A stretch of 64,000 nucleotides of DNA from assembly GCA_964035015.1 (NCBI GenBank), contig OZ036000.1, positions 4,922,209-4,986,208 on the forward strand. The letters run 5' to 3'. A program made the translations under genes and the position numbers. The notes beneath the pieces are model-generated. The model searched no databases. It saw nothing but the letters and a program-made list of their open reading frames with translations, and was not told where the DNA came from. Shown here piece by piece: positions 10,894 to 22,800 of this stretch. This stretch comes from Corallium rubrum. Taxonomy: Eukaryota; Cnidaria; Anthozoa; Scleralcyonacea; Coralliidae. Position 1 is the first letter of the stretch. The number at the start of each line of letters is the position of its first letter.

Positions 10894-13800
10894 TTATTCG
10901 TTTTTGGTTTTAAGCCTGCGTTTAGGTGTTTTTCTGTATTTCTTAGCACGCAGTGACCACATATGCGTAATCAAGTAAGAACCACCTAGAAACAAAGAGA
11001 AAAGAAAGAAAAGGAATTAAGTAATATTTAAAACACGAACAGCAGTGTTTTATTAATTTCAAAAATTCGTGCGCGCAGCACCGCGAGATTGTTATTAGTT
11101 TTGATAAAACACGTGCTGTGAGTGTTTTGAAGAGCTTAAAAACTCGTTCCCTTATCGGTTGTTTTTGAAATAAGGACGAAAATTTCTTATAAAATTCTAC
11201 GTTCATTAGTATTCTTTATATGAAATTTTCGATGTATAATTAGTATTCTTTCTGACGTCAATAACTTTTACAAGGTATAAAACCGCTTCAGTGCATACTT
11301 ACCTAACACTAAAATGATTATAAACATTCTCAAAAACAGTGAAAATGGTATCGAGACGTCACCAAGAAACTTGAGAGACAGTGACCAACGTCCCGTGGAG
11401 TCAAACAGATTAGCGGCATGGTAAATTAATATTCCTAAATACAAAAAAAAACAACTCTTGAATATAATTTCTTTGTTAGCTCCGCACACACCACCGCACG
11501 ATACCATACTTTGGGTAAGACGTTCGTCAAGCTCAATTACTCAGAAAAGATTTTGAGCCCCAGACAGGGTTCGAACCTGCAACCTTCTGATGATCGGTTA
11601 GACGATCTATAACCATTGAGATATCGAGGCTCGGGTACTCCTAAGCGGTAGCGTTTGCATATGAGATATAGTTGGTATGATAAGTTGTATGTATGTACAC
11701 GTAGTGCACGTGGTATGTTTTCAAGTTTGGTGTAATGTAACAGACGCAACGAACATGTTACATTACACCAAGCTCGCAAACGTCCCACATGCATTACATG
11801 TATACGTACAACCTATACCATACCAGAAGAGCTCCATACCATACCATACCATACCATACCATACCATACCATACCATACCATACCATACCATAAGAACTT
11901 ACTATCATACCAGATGAGCCCAACTCACTATACCAGACCAGAAAATCTTCAATAGGCACAGTATCACAAAGTCTAAATGACTTTCACTACCACCCACGAA
12001 ACAAACGCGTTGAACATTCAGAAACTCTCTTCGGGAAAACATTTTTACGTTCTGCACTAATTTCAGTAAGGCTTACCTTCGGAAATTAAACCCACAGGAT
12101 ACAGAGGAATCCATGCTGTATATCTCAGCCACAGCAACCATCTGGGACAGTATCCAACTGTTTGCAAAGAATAGAATGGGTACCTATAAGAAAAAAGCTG
12201 TAAGTGATCCACATATTGGATCTCATTCAATGTATCCACAATTTATCTCCTTGTACCTCCTTACACCGAACTGTATCATTCTGTACCTCCTTGTAGTCAA
12301 CTGTACCCTTCTGTACCTCCTTGTACTCAAGTCAGCTATACCCTTCTGTACCTCCTTGTACTCAATTGTATCATTCTGTACCTCATTGTACCCAACTGTA
12401 GCCTTCTGTACCCCAGTGTAGCCTTTTGTATCTCCTTGCACCCAACTGTACCTCCTTGTACTCAAATATACCCTTCTGTACCTCCTTGTACTCCATTGTA
12501 CTTCCTTGTACCCCATTATACATCCTTACGCAAATAATTCTGATAATGGTGCCTTGGTGGTGTTCATGTTATGTCGTAAAGTATTCTGGGTAGACCTGAG
12601 AATATTCCTTGTGTTGCCAAATGTCAATCACCTACCGAATTGTGTATAACCAAGAGTCTTGTATAATTTCGCGGTTGTTCCTACCTTATATTCTCGATAA
12701 GTGACCAGGCCAGAAAGAGAACAACAACCAAGGCACTATTCTGCAACTCCTCATGTGGAGTAATTACCAGGAACAAGACAATGAAACGACCCAGGCACTA
12801 GACACAAGTATCAAATAAGCAGAAAATTACACTGGAAAACAAAAGCTACAAAAAGCTACAAAGAATTCAATTCTACGTCTTAAAGTGCTCTAAGTTTGTC
12901 TTATTTGAAAGAAAACTTAAAATAACAAAGTAACATCTTTTGCAGTTTTTCGTCTTTCATTGCTTCATTGTTGAGATATTTCAGTTTGTTTGATATGCTA
13001 ATTACTAGCGGAAAATGCGCTTTCGCGCACTCTTGGCTGTGGGGATGAAATTACTCCAGACCTGCTCTTCTATAAGATTCTAACTTGTAAAGAGCAGCTA
13101 GCAAACGGGTGTATGTTAAGTTTCTTTACGTTCACACATAAGTTTCATTACGTAAGTTTCTTTAAGTTGGTGGTATACTGATTTATCTTCGAGTAAAACG
13201 TATTTAAATGTATACAATAAGTTGTGGTAATTGCACAGTTGTGAAGGTGGCGATTGCGTACTATAACCTTATCCGGCGCTGGGGAACAGGTGGGAAAATT
13301 GTCGTAACTGACCAAAAATCGCGGGCGCATTTGCTCTGTTTCTTTATTTTTGTTCGAAATGAGGTTCGTTCAGGTTTGAATGTTTTGTTAACTGAAATAT
13401 TTGGTACGCTGAAGAAGAGAAACCTCGGCGATTTAAAACTGGTTGTGGTGACTTTCATGTGAGCTATATATTCCTATGATCGGAGTTATGGAAACCTTGG
13501 ATTATTCGAGGAGAATATGCAACAAACAGGGTTTTTCGTTTCGATGTCCATTTTGTTTGTGTCGACAAACTGTTTAAACAGCAAAGTACTACTAAAAGGT
13601 GAGTTGAAGTATCTAGATCATATGTTTATCTTTAAAAATACTGTGTGAATTGTTAATATTGAAGCCCACTTGACGGTGTAAATTTATCGCCTAGTTGCTT
13701 AATATCCTAAACACAGTTAAAATCAGTGCTTTTGAACGAGCCATAGTTAAAAATTTAGCCCTTTGCCACCCAAATTTTATTCTCTTAAACTATCCATAGT

Positions 13801-16800
13801 TCTTTGCTCCATCCACTGAAATAAATGACAACGTCCGGAAAAATCGAAAACGAACTGAATCTTGTGCCCTTTCGCCTGTCCATAGGAAATTGCGATAACA
13901 GTCTGCTTAGGAAATGTGCTTGAATTACCGTATATTGTTTGTTAATCATCTAAATGAAACTTTACAACTGCTTACAGGTTCTTGCAGTATGACTAAAACC
14001 AGTCTGTTTAAGAATCAACTGCATTTCCGAAGCCTACGCGAACTCTAAAGTTTGCTCATTTTCGGTACACAATTTTGACAGCTATAAAAAGCGACGAAAG
14101 CCAATAAATTAAAATTTTCGCCTATGCCACCAATTTTTTTGTCTTTCAAAGTATGCTTTTGATCCTAATTGTTAACATTGTACCAGTTTCTGAGCTTCAA
14201 AAAATCGTAAACACTTGAATTTCACGCTTTGAATTTGAGTCACTTGAAGCCGCCATTTTGGATTTGGAATATTGAACAGAATAACTGCTACCAAAAATAA
14301 TATTGCATTGTTATCATGCAAATCTTTGTGTTCTTTTTCTCTTTTTAGATACTATATTAGCTATATTTATGGCTAAAGAAAAAGTTAAAAGAGTGAAGTG
14401 CTTAATATGCTGTATATATTTATATACATGCTTATTTTGAAATTGCTAGATTTAAATAAATGTGTTCAAGCAAAGGTTGACCAACAAGGTTGAGTGAAGA
14501 TACTGAAAGGATTCAAGTTTATTTAATTTACATATATTCTGCTACATGTACCTATGTTTAAATGTTTATATATAGTCTTATTGCTTATTAATGTTTAAAA
14601 AAGTTGGAATGTTACTCATGTGTTGTAATAGACTCTGTTGTAATTTAAATTGGCAGTGATATGAAGATGTGACAATAACTCCTTATTTTTGCTGTGAATT
14701 GTTCTTTTCATTTTCTACTGAACCTTTGACATAACCACCAAAAAGGCCAGACACAAGCTAGTTATAAATTGTATTATTGAGTTTATAAAACACGAGCAAC
14801 TGCCAACACGTACTTCCCTGAACTTTAATATTATGTGTATTATAACCAAAAACTATTTATTATGGGTTTTTTCTCTTTTTTATTGTATGGTAGAACATAG
14901 TATGTTTCTTATTCAGCATTTCGTTTTTAATAAAATATCTAAAAAGAAGTAGAATCAATTACCAAAAAACTCTTCGGATTATTTACAGCTTAAAAGCCGC
15001 CATATTGCCGTCCCAGTCCCCCGCAAGGTTGTTTATATCACGGTTTTCGTGCATGCTCAGACAATTTTCCCACCTGTTGCGCTGGGGGTAAGAGCTGGAG
15101 GGTTACGCTAGGGGGAGCTGGCTTGGGCTCAAATTTGGGGACAGTTTTGTGGTGCTGACTCAAAGGGACCCTACTATGTCTGTAATGACAAAAGGGCTAA
15201 TGGTGGGCTGAATCCAACATAAAGGGGGCATCATGCCTACCTGAGACAATGGTGCGAAGACACCAGTATGGACGAGCCTAAACCAAGCATTTATTGGCTC
15301 AATGAAGGCTGCAATCTGACACGTGGCTAGTAAATCACTGACAGCATCAAATATACCAGGAATAGCATCTAAAATTCACAAGTAAAGTTAAGTGATATTT
15401 CACTTTTCGTTAAGTTACTTCATATATAACGGACCTTTTGGTAGATATTTGTCAAGCTTCAGCTAAGACTAGGAGGATAAATAAACAGTTACCTGCGCCA
15501 TTATATATAAGTTTTGCTAAAATGGTCAAGGTGATGTAGAAGAACGCCAAACTCTGAATTAGGTTGTAAATCAAAAGATATCCTTTCAAAACGATTTCTT
15601 TCACTAAAAGAGAAAAAGCTAGACAGTTAGCCACTACTAATTCTGCCGTGTTGAAATGACGCCAAACGTGCTTTCACATAACGTTTAGCGTGCTCCATCG
15701 AGTTATGGTGCGTGTGATGGGAGATTGGGAGAGCACGAAAAAAGAGATTTTTCTGTGTTCTCCAATATATGTTGGTACTCCAATATATATATATATAGTA
15801 AGACTTTCGGGTATGCAAAAAACTCTCGGAATATTAAATTGACAGAATGATAAGACAAACGTATTGATGCAATAAACTTAACATGTAATTGTAAGTGTAA
15901 CAGCAATGTTTATAAAAATAAAATCTCACTGAAACCACACCGAAAAACAAATACACCTTATACTAGAAATAAGTAAACTTTATTTCAGTATATTTCAAAA
16001 ATTTAAGAGGGAATATTCTCGAAGTATAATTAAACCAAATAAATTCCTGTATAAATAGTGAACTGCCTCACACCCTTAGTTTAATTGGGGGACTTGTGAC
16101 GAATTCAAGATGGTGGAGCGAACTCTTCGAACGAATATATCGGTATATTTCTCGCTTGGAAAAGGATTTGGACAAAGGATTTTCCCAGTAATGAGTGAGT
16201 AAGTGGTGAATTCATGAAAATACTTAAATTTAATAATTGTACAGGACCGAATAAGGTTCGTACAGAGCGGCAAAAGTCTAACATTAATAACCGAATAGTT
16301 CCGCATAGAGTGGAAAATTTCTTTGAAATAAATAACCGCACATACAGGATTATTGTGAATGTAAGAGTATTTTAAACATGCCAAGACCTCCACCTAATCT
16401 TTAAATGTTTCCACAGACCAATTCGTAGTTTGTTCGCTTTGTTTTTAGTAGCGAGTGTTTTTGTTTTTTCTTTTTAAAATGTTTTCCCGCTCTTTTTCCC
16501 ATGCTCCATATTTCATTCACGAACAAAATTTTAGTTTCACTAGTAAATTAAGTTGGTAGTTTTAAAAAAATCATTAAAGGGTATTGGCAATAAAAATTAA
16601 GTTTGTCTCAGTTGAAAGAACTCGCCAAATGGTGTAAGAAGACCTTTGGAAATTTTTCTATATCTTTCTTGTGTTTTGAAATATTTCGACCAAAGACAGC
16701 GTGCTGTCCGCCATTTTGTTGTAATATTGGGTCTAATTAACCAGGAAATTGGTGACGTCACAAGCAGGGTAAACCTGATGAAACTACTCCGTGGGTGCCC

Positions 16801-19344
16801 AAATTTCCACGGAGGGCTTTTTAAATGTTGTGGGTCAATTTAAAATGGAAATAGCGCAACAAAAAATCGGGTTTCTAGCTCATAATGTCATAAGGTTGGC
16901 AAGATAAAATTTCACTTTACCCTGCTTATGTCGTCACATGCATAATTTTGCATATCGAAAATAATTCCAAGATGGCGGACAGCACGCTGAGTTTGGTCGA
17001 AATATTTCCAAAACCAAAACAGATACGGAAAAATTGTAAAAGGTCTTCTTATACCATTTGACGAGTTCTTTCAAATGAGATAAACTTAATTTTTATTGCC
17101 AATACCCTTTAATAATTCTGATAATAAAAACACAAAAACATCACTGTGATGATGTGACATAAAGTTCGCTCAAGATTTTTACAGGTTAGACCATTAATGT
17201 TTATTTTCAAAAGAAATGAAGCTGTTGCTCATGTTTTAAAACAAACAAACATACAAACAAAAACAAACAAACAAAAACAAACAAACAAACAAACAAACAA
17301 ACAAACAAACAAACACCTTCTTCTTCTGCCTCCTTCACTTTTTCTTCAAGGTCTGTTTCCATTTTTTTTCTTCTGTGTTCAACAGATACTTTCTAAAACA
17401 AATCATAAGATATGATAGTACAGGGTGGGGAGCTTAATAGCTCACACACATCACTCATATCACTTCCAAAAAAAGCATAAATGAGATTTTTGGAGATTTA
17501 CAAAATAGCATACAAGATATTTTATACTTTTTTCAAATTTAAAAAATCTCCAGGAGTTTTCAAAATTTTTGGGACTTCTATAGATTTTCAAGGATTTTGA
17601 GATTTTTAAACTGTTTTTTTTTTGTTTTCAGAGATTTTTAGGGTTACATCTGCACTGAGCGATTTCTGGATTTCTGAACTTTTTAAGGAGTATTTAGGAA
17701 GGAGTATATTTTTTTTGGAGTGATACACCCCTTGAGCTAGATAATCAACTTAAAAAAATTTCCTTACTGTTATTTCATCCTGTCTCTCTTCTTCAGAATC
17801 ATCTTCTCCCCTCCACCGATCAAAGTCAATCTTGAGCCACCCTGGCTTTTTGTCTTCAGCCAACAATTTGTCCCAGTAATTGGCTTAAAGAAAAATTTAA
17901 TATATTTGTGAAAGGGCAAATGAATTACTGTTGTGAAAATTGATAACTGTGAAAACTTGACAAAAATCCCCTGGTAAGCTGATTTAATTTAACTTACATT
18001 CTTTTTTCTTTAAAATTATTGTGATACATCTATCATTGATTTTATGTCCGGAAAGCTATAAACAAATAAAGATAATACAGCTACATTATATTGAATGAAA
18101 AATTAGGATAATTCTATGAAATATTGAATATTTCAGAATAAGGAAGTGGCAAGTATTTAATTATAAGGGTCTGCTTGCAGGGTGTTTTACACCCGGTAAT
18201 TCAGGGTGTAATTCAGGCCATGCACAGTTCCTCTGACATATAGAAGAACACTGAGTATAATAAATGAATTACCTTAGGATCAACATCATCATGGAATGTT
18301 ATGTCAAGCTTGTACAAGTTTTCTCCTTGTGCTCCCTGCCCACAGCCTACATGTACAGGTAATATATTATTTTAATTTTACTTTATAATTGGTACAAATT
18401 TAAGTTGTTTTCAGGGCCTTTTTGTGTGTCTTTTTTTGTTAGTGTCAAGACACGAATCACTGAGCTACACTGGTAGAGGGACTCAAATGGTTTGAATGCA
18501 TACAGTACCTAATTAAGTCTGATGTACATATATGACGTTTTTACTCTGCCATGTGCAAGTAATGTTAAAAGAGATTATTATGCTAGCCTGCATGTTTTTA
18601 AATGGATTTTCTGAATGTTACAGGGTTTTTACGCCAGGCCAGTCTCCCTAAAATCCCTGCATGTACCCCCTGGAAGGCCACAAGCTCCATTAATTGGGAA
18701 CCACTGATAGAATATAGCTGTCTATTTGTTAAGAACCTTGATCCAAACACAAAAGTGAGTTCATTGAACACAAAAGTTTATCAGGTTATATAAACACATA
18801 GATTGCCAAATATAAGGTGTACATTTTCTTTTATGAAACGAGACCAAGAAATGTGCTGATGTCACAACCGTGTTTGCATAGCCTACATTAGATTACATTA
18901 CATTACATTACATGCACAATAGCATCATATAAACACAGTACTTGCAACCTATTCTAATATAATGATTACATATAGTATATTAAATTTCAAAAATTTGTGC
19001 ATAATGTAGATAATTTTTTCACAACCAAAATCACTTAATGAATTTTATTTGACTACAAAAATATATATTGCAGAAGAATTATTTGTAAAAGTCACAACAA
19101 ATCATTTATAAACTGTATTTTCCATGTTACTATCAGAATCACATCTTTATGACCACATGTATATAGGATGTGGGACATCTATTTTACAATGTAACGTCGG
19201 TTCTCACATCTCCTTACCTTGAAACTTTAGACTTTTTTCACCAATTTCCAGCTCGTTTACAACCGCATTGCTAAGTTCAACAGTAAGATACAGTAGACTT
19301 CGATCTTGCGCCCACTTTACCAGAGGATTTAACACAACGGCCAT
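10894..19344 (-). CDS. HACD3: Very-long-chain (3R)-3-hydroxyacyl-CoA dehydratase 3, CS-domain type
   Basis: Eleven minus-strand exons join with matching phases: 19344-19218, 18346-18273, 18055-17998, 17883-17768, 17392-17317, 15603-15493, 15368-15241, 12797-12685, 12183-12077, 11434-11303 and 10985-10894. The total is 1,134 nt, or 377 residues (human HACD3 has 362). Residues 1 to about 110 form a CS/p23-like domain (WAQ, LYLTVEL), followed by FDRW, an acidic coiled stretch and the PTPLA membrane domain starting KGYLLIYNL. Exon 9 carries LYPVGLISE, with Y296 and E303 seven apart, matching the catalytic Tyr/Glu of yeast Phs1. The tail KTKNE fits a KxKxx ER-retrieval signal. The family removes water from 3-hydroxyacyl-CoA in fatty-acid elongation at the ER; the CS domain suggests Hsp90-type partners. 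All sites are GT-AG. AATAAA (10898-10893) overlaps the stop codon. Confidence 0.93.
11555..11632 (-). mobile_element. tRNA-like sequence in HACD3 intron 9 (probable SINE remnant)
   Basis: On the minus strand there is an A-box-like TATCTCAATGGTTA and a perfect B-box GGTTCGAACC. The ends GAGCCTC and GGGGCTC pair. The D arm is short and the anticodon arm is imperfect, so it is a degenerate tRNA copy. The flank TACTCAGAAAA...TTTGAG also occurs beside the better tRNA-like copy at 49711-49786, so both seem to belong to one element family. Confidence 0.55.
11826..11893 (+). repeat. (ATACC)n microsatellite in HACD3 intron 9
   Basis: About thirteen perfect copies of the pentamer ATACC. Confidence 0.95.
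12235..12530 (+). repeat. Minisatellite of about 20 bp in HACD3 intron 8
   Basis: Degenerate units of CTGTACCTCCTTGTACTCAA. The pyrimidine-rich TACCTCCTTGTA core is the most constant part. Frames through it on both strands are not genes. Confidence 0.9.
12880..13005. mobile_element. Single arm of the TTAA foldback MITE family
   Basis: Begins TTAAAGTGCT and continues with TTTGTCTTATTTGAAAG, AACAAAGTAACATCTTTTGC and TTGAGATATTTCAGTTTGTT, as in the left arm of 6556-7213. The opposite arm is missing. It lies in HACD3 intron 7. Confidence 0.6.
13285..15078. other. HACD3 intron 7 interior, bounded by a 19-bp inverted repeat
   Basis: AACAGGTGGGAAAATTGTC at 13285-13303 reappears inverted at 15060-15078. 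The AT-rich sequence between holds short frames only and two loosely similar blocks (gcc[ct]ttTGCCACC...TTT near 13757 and 14112). It may be an old transposon insertion; no coding or target duplication was recognised. Confidence 0.3.
16574..17112. mobile_element. TTAA-flanked foldback MITE, 539 bp
   Basis: Arms begin TTAAAGGGTATTGGCAATAA and end in the inverse, with TTAA at both outer edges (16574-16577, 17109-17112). Pairing runs for about 150 bp per arm. It is related in style, but not identical, to 6556-7213. It lies in HACD3 intron 5. Confidence 0.8.
17235..17315 (+). repeat. (AAAC)n microsatellite abutting a HACD3 splice donor
   Basis: AAAC units run up to 17314-17316, where the minus-strand donor of HACD3 exon 5 lies (gaag|gtgtttg). 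The repeat therefore forms the first bases of intron 5, as (GTTT)n in the transcript. Confidence 0.9.
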
Positions 19345-19429
19345 ATTTATTATATAATAATTTATACAATAGAAATTGAACCTTGGGGGAGTTGACTAAT
19401 CTTAGGTCACCTGTGCCTCCTTCGACCTT
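19035..19429. repeat. Segment duplicated at 39361-39784 (HACD3 exon-1 region)
   Basis: Includes HACD3 intron-1 sequence, 94 bp of exon 1 and upstream sequence (ATTGAACCTTGGGGG...CTCCTTCGACCTT). In the copy, about 59 bp holding the ATG and first codons are replaced by about 90 unrelated bp. Confidence 0.85.
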
Positions 19430-19670
19430 AAATACCAGCTTTTTTTTGTTCGATACGATACCGATATACCAAAATCGATACCGATACTTCAATTTTTACA
19501 TTGATTGAAATAACTTTTAAAATAAGAAGAGTATTAAAGTAACAAATATAACAAGTCAAGGAATAGTCTATCAGCTGCATAAACATTTGCAATTATGATT
19601 TTAAATCTTAAACTGAACAATATCAACGTGCATGTTCAATGTTTTCCGAAATATATAAGTGATAACCAGG

Positions 19671-19698
19671 CGGTGGTCGCACTACGACCGCAATGCAT
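19671..19698 (+). repeat. Left copy of the 28-bp inverted repeat
   Basis: Lies about 140 bp upstream of the nuclease-HIRAN start codon. Its internal palindrome GGTCGCACTACGACC could form a hairpin or a dyad protein site. Confidence 0.9.
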
Positions 19699-19835
19699 CA
19701 TGCGTAAATAAAAAATTCGCTCAGTTGTGCTCTGACAGCCGAGGTGAAAGGTTGTCTGATTACAGTGTGTGATTTAAATAAGGAGCGCGAATTGAATTAT
19801 TCATTGATATATTGATTCAAATTGATTCTCGAAAA

Positions 19836-22800
19836 ATGGGAATAAAAACTCTTTTGCCGTTTGTGAAAGAAGCTACCACCAGAGTAAATATAAAAGACTT
19901 TGCTGGCCAGGTTTGTGCAGTCGATGCGTCGTGCTGGCTTCACAAAGCGTTGGCTGTAAGCTACAAGGAGTTTGGCGATGATCGCAGGTTTGTATTAATT
20001 TTTTTTAAATAATATAGCTTAATTTGTTCATTATTCAGTCGCTAAATTTGTAAATTATGAGCAATCTGCTTACAACTGTATTGTTATTGTAATTATTATG
20101 CAAATTTTTAAGGGTCATTGATATATGCGAGTCCTTCATGAGTGTTTTGATGGCAAACGACGTGAAGCCATATATTGTGTTTGATGGCTTGCCTCTTCCC
20201 GCCAAGCAAAGAGAAAACGAAAAGCGTACCAGGCAAGAATAACTCATACCATTTACACTGCTTAAATTACTTGTAGATAAAATTCTGTGTGTGATATAAA
20301 TTCCCCTTGATAATCTATGTCTATGACAGTATGAGCTCTTGGAGAAAATGTGCCTAAATATTTTTGGACGTATTTGTATAGACAGAGGAGCAAAGATCGT
20401 GAAAATGCCACCTATTTCACAACACTAGGCGATGAAATGGCTGCAAAGAAAGCCTTGGCTAGATCTGTCGAGATTAATTATGAATTAGTGAGAAAGTTTG
20501 TAAAGGTATGCCATATTTGTTTAACTTTACAGTATATATAGCTTTATATGTATTAGCTACATATATAAGCTATGTAATATATTACTAATCTACATGTCCA
20601 TATATAATTAGTCCCCTCATAAAGTGGTACTGGTACATGTAGGTTTGTCAAAACTATTATGCTGTGATGATTTTACTGTAGCAAATAGATATTTTAACCC
20701 ATTAACTGGCAATACTCTTCCACTGATGAGTAAAATCGTCTGGTATTAGACAGAGTAAAATACTCTGGTGTTAGACAGAGTAAAATTATGCTAATTAGGT
20801 GCATCTTGGTACTGGCAGATAGTTTTGTTAATCCATTAACTGGCAATACTCTTCCACTGACAAGTAAAATTGTCTAACGTCAGCCTGGTCTGGCATTAGA
20901 CAGAGTAAAATACTAAAGTACTGTATGTGCATTGCCAGCTAATGGGTTAATAAGGAATGTGTTTGGAAACAGATTTACATAGTCCATTTTGACATTTAGA
21001 TTTGCTGTGAAAGAGACATACCTTATATAATGGCACCATATGAAGCAGATGCCCAGATTACCTTCCTTGTAAATAAAGGATATGCTGATTTCGCAGTGTC
21101 GGAGGACTCAGATTTGCTTGCATATCAGTGTAACAAGGTATATATAGAATCCAGTTAGTCTTGGCAGTCCTGAAGTGGTGGATTCATCACTAGGGAAAAC
21201 CCTCAAACCCCACCTCCAATAAAGCTTTTGAATTAAAGTTGATTACCTGTACAACAAAGCTGTAACCATGAAACTTAATTTTTTGCACATGGATACTAGA
21301 CCTTTTCAAGCTTTGTATTTCCTATGTAAGCAAGTATAAATTATATATTGTGATATTTCAGGTGCTGTTTAAGCTAGAAACAAATGGGACAGGTGACTTT
21401 GTGGAGCTGAAAAAAGTCTTGAAATATTTAAACCTAAATGCAGATAAGTTCACTGACATGTGCATTGCTGCTGGCTGTGACTACCTCAACAATATTCGAG
21501 GCATTGGAATTAACAAGGCCAAGAAAATTGTTTGTGAGAACAAAACATATTTAAATGTGTTGCAGTCCTTGAAGTTTGCTCCAGCTGACTACAGCAAATG
21601 CTTCGAACAAGCTCGGATGGTTTTCCATCACCAAACAGTGATTGATCCCAGCATATGTGAGACTGTCCCATTAACTAATGGTGACACCATGGACAATGAA
21701 CTCCAATCCATTTGTGGAGAGTATCCTCTTGTAGTATCAAATCTTCATTGTTCTATGAACTTCTGTCTTTCTGGTAGAGTGTTTATCCTTAACTACAGTA
21801 TTTAGCTTATTATCTAAGCCATTTGTCTTAGACTTGGCTGCTGTAAATATGGATCCCAAAAATCGGGTAAAGAAGGGGTCATTTGATCATCTACCAATGA
21901 GACAGGTAAAACATATTTTTTTGCATGAACTAAAAAAAAAGAAATGAATGCAGTGTGTAGTTGTGTATAGTAATCCTTTTTTAACTCCCATGATAGACAA
22001 TCCAGATATTGTCTGGAAACTATGCAAGCATGTACAATGTGTTACAATTTGTTACATGTTGAGACCTCTTCACCATGAACAGTTTTTTTTTTAAATTGCC
22101 TATTATTATTTCAACAGTGCAGTTGAATGATTTTTTCATTATAAATGCTTATTTGTTAACCAATTAACAATGGCATTAGACAGAGCAAAACACTTTAGCA
22201 AAACTCATTAGACAGAGTAAAACACTAAATAGTGGCACACGTGGGTGGATTACCAGCTAGACACTGGCAGATACATGTAGTTTTATTAACCCAATAACTG
22301 ACAGTACTCTACCACTGTAAGTAGGGTTCATTGCCAGCTAATAGGTATTATTTGTGTTGATGCAGGGACGTAGCCAGGATTTTGAAAGGGGGGGAGCTGA
22401 AATAAAAATAAATTTTGAGGGGGGTCCGGGGGCATGCTCCCCTGGGAAATTTTGAAATCGAGAGTCGCTGAAATGCCATTTCCTGGCTTTTGGAGGAAGA
22501 TTTTACAGACTCTAAAGGTTAAAAAACGTCATATAAAATACATACACTCAGTAGATTGAATACACTGTTTACAGTTTATTTCCTGACACAATGGCATATT
22601 GCATCAATTTTGTAGTTACATGTCTGTTGTTTTATATCAAAAGGGGGGGAGCCGCGGCTCCCACAGCTCCCCCCCCCTGGCTACGTCCCTGTGTTGATGG
22701 GTTTGCAGACCGCTATATATTAGTAAATAATGCAACTGATGCATCCACACAGAATATAGTGTAATGTGTAACTCATCATAATTTGTTGTACAATGCTGTT

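Noticed and set aside
16076-16393. Minus-strand frame of 105 residues in HACD3 intron 5
   Set aside because: It does not resemble any part of HACD3 and is not needed: exons 5 and 6 join in phase without it.
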